Positions 1-4,955 of a stretch of 5,497 nt of DNA are shown piece after piece. A model generated the notes under the pieces. That model saw only the letters and a program-made list of their open reading frames with translations. It had not been told where the DNA came from and searched no databases. The DNA is from Gammaproteobacteria bacterium (GTDB lineage: Bacteria > Pseudomonadota > Gammaproteobacteria > Burkholderiales > Burkholderiaceae_C). Within the stretch, counting starts at the first letter, position 1; every line of letters begins with the position of its first letter. Location: NCBI GenBank assembly GCA_030054245.1, contig JASGCH010000106.1, positions 1 through 5,497 of the forward strand, given 5' to 3'. The translations under genes were made by a program, and so were the position numbers.

Positions 1-210
1 GTTACACAACCTCGGTAAACCCGGGAACAAAGACTTTTTTTTGAATAAAAACTATGGCGCAGACCAATAGCTCTTACCCATTAAGCTCACCTTTCCCCAA
101 AGTTAATTTTTCTCAAGAAGTCTGATTGTAAATCATCCATCATGCTTTTAAATTCCAGTGGTACTATTAACCGAGATAAGAAAACTATGCTCCCATACTA
201 GCTTCAAAAC

Positions 211-269
211 TGTTGCACCTGCGGCTTGGCCACGGGATGCACTGTCAAATGACTGAAGACTGTTGCACC
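211..269 (+). repeat. Direct repeat TGTTGCACC, two copies 50 bp apart
   Basis: TGTTGCACC occurs at 211-219 and 261-269. The bases around each copy are also partly alike: AAAC before the first and AGAC before the second, with (T/A)GC after. A third, inverted copy of the core (GGTGCAA) lies at 277-283 as the right arm of the hairpin at 258-287. Function is unknown. It could be a binding-site cluster or the remnant of a small repeated element. Confidence 0.55.
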
Positions 270-287
270 AGCCGATGGTGCAAAGTC
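258..287. repeat. Strong stem-loop 3' of exbD
   Basis: GACT (258-261) and TTGCACCA (263-270) pair with TGGTGCAA (276-283) and AGTC (284-287). This gives 12 base pairs interrupted by one bulged G at 262, with a GCCGA loop at 271-275. It starts 33 bases past the exbD stop codon. Neither strand has a T-run directly after the stem, so it does not look like a classical intrinsic terminator. It could protect the exbD mRNA 3' end, terminate with help from Rho, or be part of a repeated palindromic element. Confidence 0.6.
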
Positions 288-319
288 TTACCTATGGCCA
301 GATACCTCGCCGGCGTTTT

Positions 320-742
320 TTACTTTTGGGCAGGAGCCTGCGCTAAAAAACTAATTTTTTGCAATCCTATGGATTGAGCGGCTAGAATAGCATCCACTAC
401 AAAGTGGTGCGAGGTTTTGCTGTCCGCGGCTAGTACCAGCAAAGGTTCGGTTAAGTTAGCGGATTCCTTTTTTAGGATGCCAGCCAAAGTATGGGCATCT
501 ACAGCACCTATCAAGTTTTGACCTATTCTGTAATTTCCTTTTGCGTCTATACTAAGTATCACTTGACTTGGCAGTTTCTGGGCAAGGTCATTACGGTTAG
601 CCGTTGGTAAATTGACCGGTATATCCTGGTAAACACTAAAGGACGCCGAGACCATGACAAAAATTAAAATGACTAACAAGACATCTATAAAAGGGATTAA
701 ATTAATTTCTGGGTCTCTATTTCTCTTAGGCAACGAGATCAT
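320..742 (-). CDS. exbD: ExbD/TolR family biopolymer transport protein
   Basis: This is a 140-residue inner-membrane protein of the ExbD/TolR family, which with ExbB/TolQ forms the proton-driven motor that energises TonB or Tol. The short cytoplasmic N-terminus (residues 1-13) has the family motif PEINLIP. One hydrophobic helix runs from about 15 to 36 and holds the proton-pathway aspartate, Asp20 (IDVLLVILIF). The NLPTA motif follows at 44-48, then a periplasmic domain to about residue 135. Length is normal for the family. The motif order and the betaproteobacterial style of the helix favour ExbD over TolR, though sequence alone does not fully separate them. The partner gene exbB, usually directly upstream, is not in the window; a 207-bp non-coding spacer lies there instead. 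No Shine-Dalgarno sequence precedes the ATG, and the preceding bases are AT-rich (ending CCCTATAAA). Confidence 0.9.
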   Translation of the reverse strand: MISLPKRNRDPEINLIPFIDVLLVILIFVMVSASFSVYQDIPVNLPTANRNDLAQKLPSQVILSIDAKGNYRIGQNLIGAVDAHTLAGILKKESANLTEPLLVLAADSKTSHHFVVDAILAAQSIGLQKISFLAQAPAQK

Positions 743-849
743 TTTATAGGGATTTTTAGTTCAAAAGGACTGAGTTCTGAACGCTTGGTGGTTTACAAAA
801 AGCCAATCGTGCCGACTTTTTCAAATACGATTACTCAGGTTTACCGTAC

Positions 850-924
850 CCATTCCATTTAATGCAGATCGCCACCTCGGAACACACGATTCTAAGGTGG
901 CGGAGCCATACTGGTTAGGAATGG
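850..924. ncRNA. Candidate structured RNA element (orientation unresolved)
   Basis: CCATTCC (850-856) and GGAATGG (918-924) are exact inverted repeats, and the inner stem CGCCACCT (870-877)/AGGTGGCG (895-902) nests between them. The inner stem extends past one mismatch with GAA (880-882)/TTC (890-892), leaving a 7-base loop. This structure is stronger than spacer DNA would usually give by chance. The 75-base span with a 7-bp closing stem is tRNA-sized, but D-loop and T-loop signatures are missing, so I do not call a tRNA. I do not recognise an RNA family. On the minus strand it would be in the exbD leader. On the plus strand it would be followed by a terminator-like element. Confidence 0.3.
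870..902. repeat. Inner stem-loop of the exbD upstream spacer
   Basis: CGCCACCT and AGGTGGCG form a perfect 8-bp stem. Inside it, one mismatched position and a further short stem (GAA/TTC, plus a G-U pair on the plus strand) leave the loop CACACGA. It lies 48 bases downstream of the acyl-CoA dehydrogenase stop and about 130 bases upstream of the exbD start. No T-run follows it on either strand, so it is not an intrinsic terminator by itself. Confidence 0.55.
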
Positions 925-951
925 CCCGCGAGGCGACGGCCTGGCCTTTTT
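923..951 (+). terminator. Possible plus-strand intrinsic terminator
   Basis: GGCC (923-926) can pair with GGCC (943-946), and AGGC (931-934) with GCCT (939-942) around a GACG loop. Five T follow at 947-951. The stem is broken by an unpaired CGCG, so it is weaker than a typical terminator. On the minus strand the same DNA gives an A-tract and then the hairpin, with no T-run after it, so it would not end acyl-CoA dehydrogenase transcription in the usual way. No annotated plus-strand gene precedes it; it only makes sense if a plus-strand RNA exists in the spacer. Confidence 0.25.
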
Positions 952-2185
952 AATGAGACGATTTTACCAAGCGTTTGCTTAATTCAGATTTAGCAATGGA
1001 TGCTCGGTGCACCTCATCAGGTCCATCGGCCAGTCGCAAAGTTCGTTGGTGGGTGTAAGCAAAGGCCAGTGGAAAATCTCCACTGACTCCAGCCGCTCCA
1101 TGAGCTTGAATAGCCCAATCAATAATTTGGCAGGCAATGTTGGGAGCAACTACTTTAATCATAGCAATTTCATCTCGAGCATCTTTGTTACCCGCAACAT
1201 CCATTTTATAGGCGGCTTTTAAAGTTAACAGTCTAGCTTGCTCTATCATAATGCGTGATTCGGCTATGCGCTCGTGCCAAACCCCTTGTTGAGCCAGCGG
1301 TTTTCCAAATGCCACGCGTGCATGAAGTCGGTCACACATTAATTCCAAAGCCCTCTCAGCACAGCCAATGCTACGCATACAGTGGTGTATGCGTCCAGGT
1401 CCCAAACGACCTTGAGCAATTTCAAATCCCCTTCCTTCACCCAGCAATACATTGCTTATAGGGACGCGCACATTGGCGAGCTCTATTTCCATGTGCCCGT
1501 GGGGTGCATCGTCGTAGCCAAAGACCGTTAAGGGACGAAGGACTTTAATACCTGGAGTATCAGCTGGAACCACTACCATACTTTGCTGAGAATGTTTGCT
1601 ACTAGCTTGAGGATCCGTCTTACCCATGAGAATATACACTTTACAGCGTGGATCACCAGCTCCAGAACTCCACCATTTTCTGCCATGAATAACATACTCG
1701 TTGCCCGATCTTTCGATACGGCACTGGATATTGGTAGCATCGGATGAGGCTACGCCAGGTTCAGTCATTAAAAATGCGGATCTGATTTCACCTGCTAACA
1801 ACGGCTCCAACCACCTATCTTTTAATGTTTCAGAAGCATATCTTTCTAAAGTTTCCATATTACCCGTATCAGGTGCTGAACAATTAAAGACTTCCGCGGC
1901 AAAAGGCACTCGTCCCATAATTTCACACAAGGGTGCGTACTCAAGGTTGGATAAACCTTCAGGTGCTCTGGGTGAGTTAGGTAAAAATAAATTCCACAAC
2001 CCAGAACTTTTAGCAATAGGCTTTAATTTTTCTATGGTTTGCAAAGGAATCCAAGCGTTGCCCTTTTGTCGGTTTTCGTTTAACTCTTGGTAATAATTCA
2101 CCTCTTCAGGATAAACATATTTATCCATAAAAGCTATAAGCTGGTGTTGCAAGGCTTGCACCTTAGTTGAATATGAAAAATTCAT
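950..2185 (-). CDS. Acyl-CoA dehydrogenase (ACAD10/11-like family)
   Basis: This is a 411-residue cytoplasmic FAD enzyme of the acyl-CoA dehydrogenase superfamily, which oxidises acyl-CoA to trans-2-enoyl-CoA and passes electrons to electron-transfer flavoprotein. Three domains are visible: an N-terminal helical part (about 5-135), a middle beta domain (136-240) with the flavin-contacting FLMTEPGVASSDATN and WWSSGAG stretches, and a C-terminal helical part (250-400) with QAHGAAGVSGD at 360-370. DGPDEVH (387-393) stands where YEGT.E is found in medium-chain enzymes, so Asp387 is the likely catalytic base, as in the ACAD10/11-like branch. Substrate chain length cannot be read from the sequence. 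The start fits the family (MNFSYSTKVQALQ..L.AFMDKYVYP); no Shine-Dalgarno sequence precedes it. It lies 80 bp downstream of phaB on the same strand and may be co-transcribed with it. Confidence 0.93.
   Translation of the reverse strand: MNFSYSTKVQALQHQLIAFMDKYVYPEEVNYYQELNENRQKGNAWIPLQTIEKLKPIAKSSGLWNLFLPNSPRAPEGLSNLEYAPLCEIMGRVPFAAEVFNCSAPDTGNMETLERYASETLKDRWLEPLLAGEIRSAFLMTEPGVASSDATNIQCRIERSGNEYVIHGRKWWSSGAGDPRCKVYILMGKTDPQASSKHSQQSMVVVPADTPGIKVLRPLTVFGYDDAPHGHMEIELANVRVPISNVLLGEGRGFEIAQGRLGPGRIHHCMRSIGCAERALELMCDRLHARVAFGKPLAQQGVWHERIAESRIMIEQARLLTLKAAYKMDVAGNKDARDEIAMIKVVAPNIACQIIDWAIQAHGAAGVSGDFPLAFAYTHQRTLRLADGPDEVHRASIAKSELSKRLVKSSH
961..969 (-). promoter_or_regulatory. Candidate extended -10 promoter for exbD
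   Basis: On the minus strand the sequence is TGGTAAAAT, which fits the extended -10 form TGnTATAAT with one mismatch in the hexamer. No good -35 box is visible, and extended -10 promoters may not need one. It lies in the last codons of the acyl-CoA dehydrogenase gene and would start transcription near 953, giving exbD a leader of about 210 nt that contains the nested inverted repeats. This is based on pattern only. Confidence 0.3.
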
Positions 2186-2257
2186 GATGGAAATTAAAAA
2201 GATATAAAGATCAAAGCCTAAAGATGGTAGGAGCCCTTTAAAACCAAGAGCTTAGAG

Positions 2258-2273
2258 TGGGTTAATCAACCCA
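2258..2273 (-). repeat. Short dyad over the phaB stop codon
   Basis: TGGGTT (2258-2263) and AACCCA (2268-2273) form a 6-bp inverted repeat with a 4-base AATC spacer, and the phaB TGA at 2266-2268 overlaps it. The stem is weak and no clean T-run follows on the minus strand, so it is a poor terminator candidate. The 80-bp gap to the acyl-CoA dehydrogenase start shows no other clear signal. Confidence 0.35.
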
Positions 2274-3009
2274 TGTGTAAGCCTCCATTGCACGAGAAGT
2301 CAGCTCCGGTAGTGAAACCCGATTCATCGCCGGCCAGCCACGCAACAATCGAGGCGATTTCATCGGGGCTTCCCAATCTTTTGACTGGAATCGTCGCAAT
2401 AATTTTATCGAGTACTTCGGGTCGAATGGCTTTGACCATGTCGGTGCCGATATAACCGGGACTTACCGTATTCACTGTTACGCCTTTATGCGCTAATTCC
2501 TGAGCCAAAGCCATAGTAAAGCCATGCATCCCAGCTTTTGCCGCCGAGTAGTTGGTTTGTCCAGCTTGTCCCTTTTCACCATTGACTGAAGAAATTTGGA
2601 TAATTCGACCAAAGCCACTATCTACCATATCTTGGACGACTTGTTTGGTAACATTAAACATGGAGTTGAGATTGGTATCAATCACCAGCTTCCAATCTTC
2701 TGGGGTCATTTTTAAAAACATGCGATCTCGAGTGATGCCGGCGTTGTTCACCAACACATCTATTTTCCCATGCAAGCGTTTGGTTTGACTAAAAGCTTCC
2801 ACCGTGGATTCCCAAGAGCCGACATTACCTATGGAGGCATGAAAGTGGAAACCGAGTTCTTTTTGTTCGCCTAGCCATTTTTCATGATCTCTAGTAGGTC
2901 CGCAACCCGCAATCACATTAAATCCGGCTTTGAACAATCGTTGACAAATGGCGGTTCCAATCCCCCCCATTCCACCCGTAATATAGGCATTTTTTTTAGT
3001 TGACATCAT
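2266..3009 (-). CDS. phaB: Acetoacetyl-CoA reductase, NADPH-dependent
   Basis: This 247-residue cytoplasmic short-chain dehydrogenase reduces acetoacetyl-CoA to (R)-3-hydroxybutyryl-CoA, the monomer for PHB synthesis. The cofactor loop TGGMGGIG is at 11-18 and NNAG at 88-91. The catalytic residues are Ser141, Tyr154 and Lys158 (YSAAK). The ending GADFSCNGGLHMG is typical of betaproteobacterial PhaB and distinguishes it from FabG. Length matches the usual 246-247. Two ATG codons stand in tandem (3009-3007, 3006-3004), and either could be the start; the second gives 246 residues. No Shine-Dalgarno sequence is visible. From memory of the Cupriavidus necator enzyme, two pocket positions differ (Phe148 is Ala149 here, Thr173 is His174), while Asp95, Lys100, Gln148, Gln151 and Tyr186 are kept. 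An A8 run lies in codons 4-7 and a G7 run in codons 14-16. The usual neighbour phaA is missing. Confidence 0.95.
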   Translation of the reverse strand: MMSTKKNAYITGGMGGIGTAICQRLFKAGFNVIAGCGPTRDHEKWLGEQKELGFHFHASIGNVGSWESTVEAFSQTKRLHGKIDVLVNNAGITRDRMFLKMTPEDWKLVIDTNLNSMFNVTKQVVQDMVDSGFGRIIQISSVNGEKGQAGQTNYSAAKAGMHGFTMALAQELAHKGVTVNTVSPGYIGTDMVKAIRPEVLDKIIATIPVKRLGSPDEIASIVAWLAGDESGFTTGADFSCNGGLHMG

Positions 3010-3056
3010 AGTGTTTTTGTAAAGTTCAGTTAAAAGATCACGCGATCGCTAGGACC

Positions 3057-3084
3057 ATTCTACCGCTATTTGAGAGCGTTGCAA
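3057..3084 (-). promoter_or_regulatory. Candidate sigma-70 promoter for phaB
   Basis: On the minus strand a TTGCAA box (3084-3079; 4 of 6 to TTGACA) is followed after 16 bases by TAGAAT (3062-3057; 5 of 6 to TATAAT). Transcription would start near 3050, leaving a leader of about 40 nt before the phaB ATG. This would let phaB be transcribed separately from metK-phaC, consistent with the long spacer. It is pattern matching only. Confidence 0.4.
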
Positions 3085-3094
3085 GACTATTGCA
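3080..3094. promoter_or_regulatory. TGCAA-N5-TTGCA dyad over the phaB -35 box
   Basis: TGCAA (3080-3084) and TTGCA (3090-3094) are a perfect 5-bp inverted repeat with a 5-base spacer. Its left arm lies inside the candidate -35 box of phaB, where a bound repressor would block polymerase. PHA regulators of the PhaR/AniA type are known to bind TGC-rich dyads, so such an operator is possible. The identification is inference, since a 5-bp dyad can arise by chance and no regulator gene is in the window. Confidence 0.25.
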
Positions 3095-3101
3095 GTAATC
3101 T

Positions 3102-3136
3102 GGCTATAGCCACTCGGTGCGCTGTGCGCTCTAGCC
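3102..3136. repeat. GC-rich palindromic patch with tandem GTGCGCT
   Basis: GGCTATAGCC (3102-3111) is a perfect 10-bp palindrome, and TAGCC occurs again at 3132-3136, so GGCTA (3102-3106) can pair with either copy. Between them GTGCGCT is repeated in tandem (3117-3123, 3124-3130), allowing a small GCGC-TGT-GCGC hairpin. The patch is clearly richer in GC than the rest of the spacer. No function can be assigned. Confidence 0.4.
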
Positions 3137-3251
3137 TTCTAATTGGGCAGTTCGTCGGTGTAATGGTGGTGAATAAATGCACCAAGAAATGGAAAATATT
3201 TGGAAATCTTTGATAAAGGCAACTTTTTCGACGAAATGTTCAAAGTGGTAC

Positions 3252-4949
3252 TCAAATTTTAACCTTTACATAAGAACCCGGAGCGTCACTTAGGGGACTA
3301 TACTCCTTATTGCCTAAGTTATGATGCGCATTGATTTTGCTTCCAGATTGTAAAATGATCCATGCCAACCAAGTATCCCACCAGCTTCCCGGATGCTCTT
3401 CGCTCTCCCGTAACCAATCGTCGATATTCTCTGGGAATGTAGGGTTTTTATTGACAAAAAACGATCTTTTATGGGCGTTGGGAGGATTAATGACGCCAGC
3501 GATATGTCCCGACGAACCGACAACAAATTGTTTGGGTGCGGTAAATGCTAAAGCGGATTGATAAGCTCCGGCAATAGGTACAATATGATCTTCTTTAGAC
3601 GCGTAGAAAAATAGCGGAATTTGAATGGCTTGTATATTGATGGGCGAATGACACACGGTCAGTTTATTGGGTTTAACCAAGTTGTTTTCTAAGTAAGTAT
3701 TTCGCAAATACCATGCGTACATGGGACCCGGCAAATGGGTGGAATCAGTGTTCCAATACAATAAATCAAATAGGGGAGGGGTTTCCCCTTTTAAGTAATT
3801 ACCAACAATATAGTTCCATACCAAATCATTAGGGCGGAGAAAGCTAAAAGTTTGCGCCATATCTTGACCGGACATAATCCCTCCATGGGTAAATTGGAGT
3901 TCTCGAAATTTAACAAAATTTTCATCTATAAAAATATCCAATACACCTGTATGGGTAAAATCTACCAGTGAAGTTAAAAAAGTGGCACTGCGGACCGTAT
4001 TTATTTTTCTATGCTGTAAAACGGCCAGTGCGTTGGATAAAATGGTCCCTCCTACACAGAACCCTAAAGCATTGACACCTTCATTTTTTCCAATACTATT
4101 GACGACTTCGATGGCTTTAATAGCCCCTTGTTCAATATAATCGTCCCAAGTGGCGTGGTCTAGCTCATGGACCGGATTACGCCAACTTATGATAAAAGTA
4201 TGTAAGCCATTGTCTATGCAGTATTTTGCAAAAGAGTTGTGCGCTTGTAAATCAAGTATGTAGTACTTATTGATGCAAGGCGGGATCAGTAAAAATGGAA
4301 TTTTGTGTATTTTGGGGGTAGTAGGCGTATATTCAATGAGTTCAAAAAACTCATTTTGGAAAACGACTTTTCCAGGGGTACAGGCGATATTGACACCTAT
4401 TTCATACTGACTTTCATCCGTCATAGAAATGTGCTTGCGGCGGATGTCATTTAATAAGTTGAGCGTACCTTGTTGAAGACTTTGCCCGTTGGATTCGATA
4501 ATTTTTTTTTGCACCTCGGCATTTAAGGCTAAGAAATTAGTTGGAGCGGTGGCCGAGATCCATTGATCAACCGAAAATTTAATGCGATTTAAAGTTTTTT
4601 CATCGGTTTCAATACATCCGATGAGGTTCAGCATATTCTTGGCATTAACCAAATACAAAGCAGTAGTGAACGAGGCAACGGGATTATTTAACCAGACATC
4701 CGATGAAAACCGCTTGTCTTTCTTTAGGATACGATTTCGACTATCCTCATGGTAAATAAGCTTTAAGTCGTCTAGGTATTGTTGCTGTGCCGAAGCCCAT
4801 TTATCGGGCATAAGCTGTACATTGGCTGGTAATTGGGGTAGGGATTCTGCAGAAACCGAGCTGGTATGAAGGGGTGCTGACCAAAATTTATTGAGGTTTT
4901 CAAAACATTGTTCCCATAAATACTGCCAAGGGTTTTGAAAATGGTTCAT
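3252..4949 (-). CDS. phaC: Class I poly(3-hydroxyalkanoate) synthase
   Basis: This 565-residue enzyme polymerises (R)-3-hydroxyacyl-CoA, mainly 3-hydroxybutyryl-CoA, releasing CoA at the surface of PHA granules. The N-terminal PhaC domain covers about 50-250 and the alpha/beta-hydrolase core about 215-535. The catalytic triad is complete: Cys298 in the lipase-box-like GFCVGG (296-301), Asp454 in SKEDHIVP, and His482 in GSSGHIAG. Trp399 in LLYWN matches the conserved Trp425 of the Cupriavidus synthase with the same offset as Asp454 and His482. The C-terminus APGSYVKVKI is typical. Length suits class I (class III would be about 350 residues and need PhaE), pointing to short-chain monomers. The start lies 6 bp after the metK stop with no Shine-Dalgarno sequence, suggesting shared mRNA and possible translational coupling. 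An A9 run spans codons 147-150. Confidence 0.96.
   Translation of the reverse strand: MNHFQNPWQYLWEQCFENLNKFWSAPLHTSSVSAESLPQLPANVQLMPDKWASAQQQYLDDLKLIYHEDSRNRILKKDKRFSSDVWLNNPVASFTTALYLVNAKNMLNLIGCIETDEKTLNRIKFSVDQWISATAPTNFLALNAEVQKKIIESNGQSLQQGTLNLLNDIRRKHISMTDESQYEIGVNIACTPGKVVFQNEFFELIEYTPTTPKIHKIPFLLIPPCINKYYILDLQAHNSFAKYCIDNGLHTFIISWRNPVHELDHATWDDYIEQGAIKAIEVVNSIGKNEGVNALGFCVGGTILSNALAVLQHRKINTVRSATFLTSLVDFTHTGVLDIFIDENFVKFRELQFTHGGIMSGQDMAQTFSFLRPNDLVWNYIVGNYLKGETPPLFDLLYWNTDSTHLPGPMYAWYLRNTYLENNLVKPNKLTVCHSPINIQAIQIPLFFYASKEDHIVPIAGAYQSALAFTAPKQFVVGSSGHIAGVINPPNAHKRSFFVNKNPTFPENIDDWLRESEEHPGSWWDTWLAWIILQSGSKINAHHNLGNKEYSPLSDAPGSYVKVKI
4502..4510 (-). repeat. A9 homopolymer inside phaC
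   Basis: The coding strand has nine consecutive A (CAA AAA AAA ATT, encoding Gln147-Lys-Lys-Ile150). Runs of nine A are prone to polymerase slippage in DNA and RNA. A one-base change here would stop PhaC before the catalytic Cys298. The frame is intact in this sequence. Confidence 0.7.
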
Positions 4950-4955
4950 GTGAAT

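Larger units (their letters stand above)
1..319. other. Non-coding region downstream of exbD
   Basis: I see no gene in this stretch. Stop codons interrupt every minus-strand frame at short intervals, and nothing on the plus strand resembles a known protein. It lies 3' of exbD, where lpxK often follows exbD in Betaproteobacteria (established knowledge); no trace of lpxK is visible. Contents seen: an 8-T run at 35-42, a CCCGGG palindrome at 20-25, two copies of TGTTGCACC exactly 50 bp apart, a GTCA-AA-TGAC dyad at 244-253, a strong hairpin at 258-287, and a CGCCGGCG palindrome followed on the plus strand by six T at about 309-321. No intrinsic terminator for exbD could be identified with confidence. 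Confidence 0.7.
743..949. other. Non-coding spacer upstream of exbD with nested inverted repeats
   Basis: No open frame in this spacer resembles a protein, and no remnant of exbB is recognisable. It contains an outer 7-bp inverted repeat (CCATTCC 850-856, GGAATGG 918-924) enclosing an inner hairpin at 870-902, then a GC-rich segment at 923-946 that runs into five T on the plus strand. An extended -10 promoter candidate on the minus strand sits just before the spacer. The spacer could therefore be a leader of about 210 nt for exbD. The plus-strand T-run equally allows a small RNA reading the other way. Confidence 0.6.
3010..3251. other. Non-coding spacer between phaC and phaB
   Basis: This 242-bp spacer contains no gene and no recognisable thiolase (phaA) remnant, although phaA commonly sits between phaC and phaB. 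From the phaB end it holds a GCGATCGC palindrome (3042-3049), a promoter candidate (3057-3084) overlapped by a TGCAA/TTGCA dyad, a GC-rich patch with GGCTATAGCC (3102-3111) and a tandem GTGCGCT repeat (3117-3130), and an AT-rich part next to the phaC stop. No convincing terminator for phaC is seen. Confidence 0.65.

Noticed and set aside
258..287. Intrinsic terminator for exbD
   Set aside because: The stem is strong but no T-run follows on the minus strand (the next bases are mixed).
850..924. A tRNA, suggested by the 75-base span closed by a 7-bp stem
   Set aside because: No T-loop TTCRANNC, D-loop GG or plausible anticodon arm could be placed on either strand, and no CCA follows.
850..924. 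Integron attC-like site flanking exbD
   Set aside because: Only one partial GTTRRRY-like core (GTTAGGA) is present and the matching RYYYAAC partner is missing.
1007..2093. Several plus-strand open frames (60-130 codons) opposite the acyl-CoA dehydrogenase gene
   Set aside because: Their translations resemble no protein, and they lie antisense to a gene with clear family motifs; they are by-products of its codon use.
2273..2788. Plus-strand open frames opposite phaB
   Set aside because: They are antisense to a well-supported phaB with all catalytic residues; no independent start signal or protein similarity is visible.
3314..3561. Open frames on both strands overlapping the phaC 3' part
   Set aside because: They overlap the PhaC C-terminal domain in other frames and have no recognisable domain.
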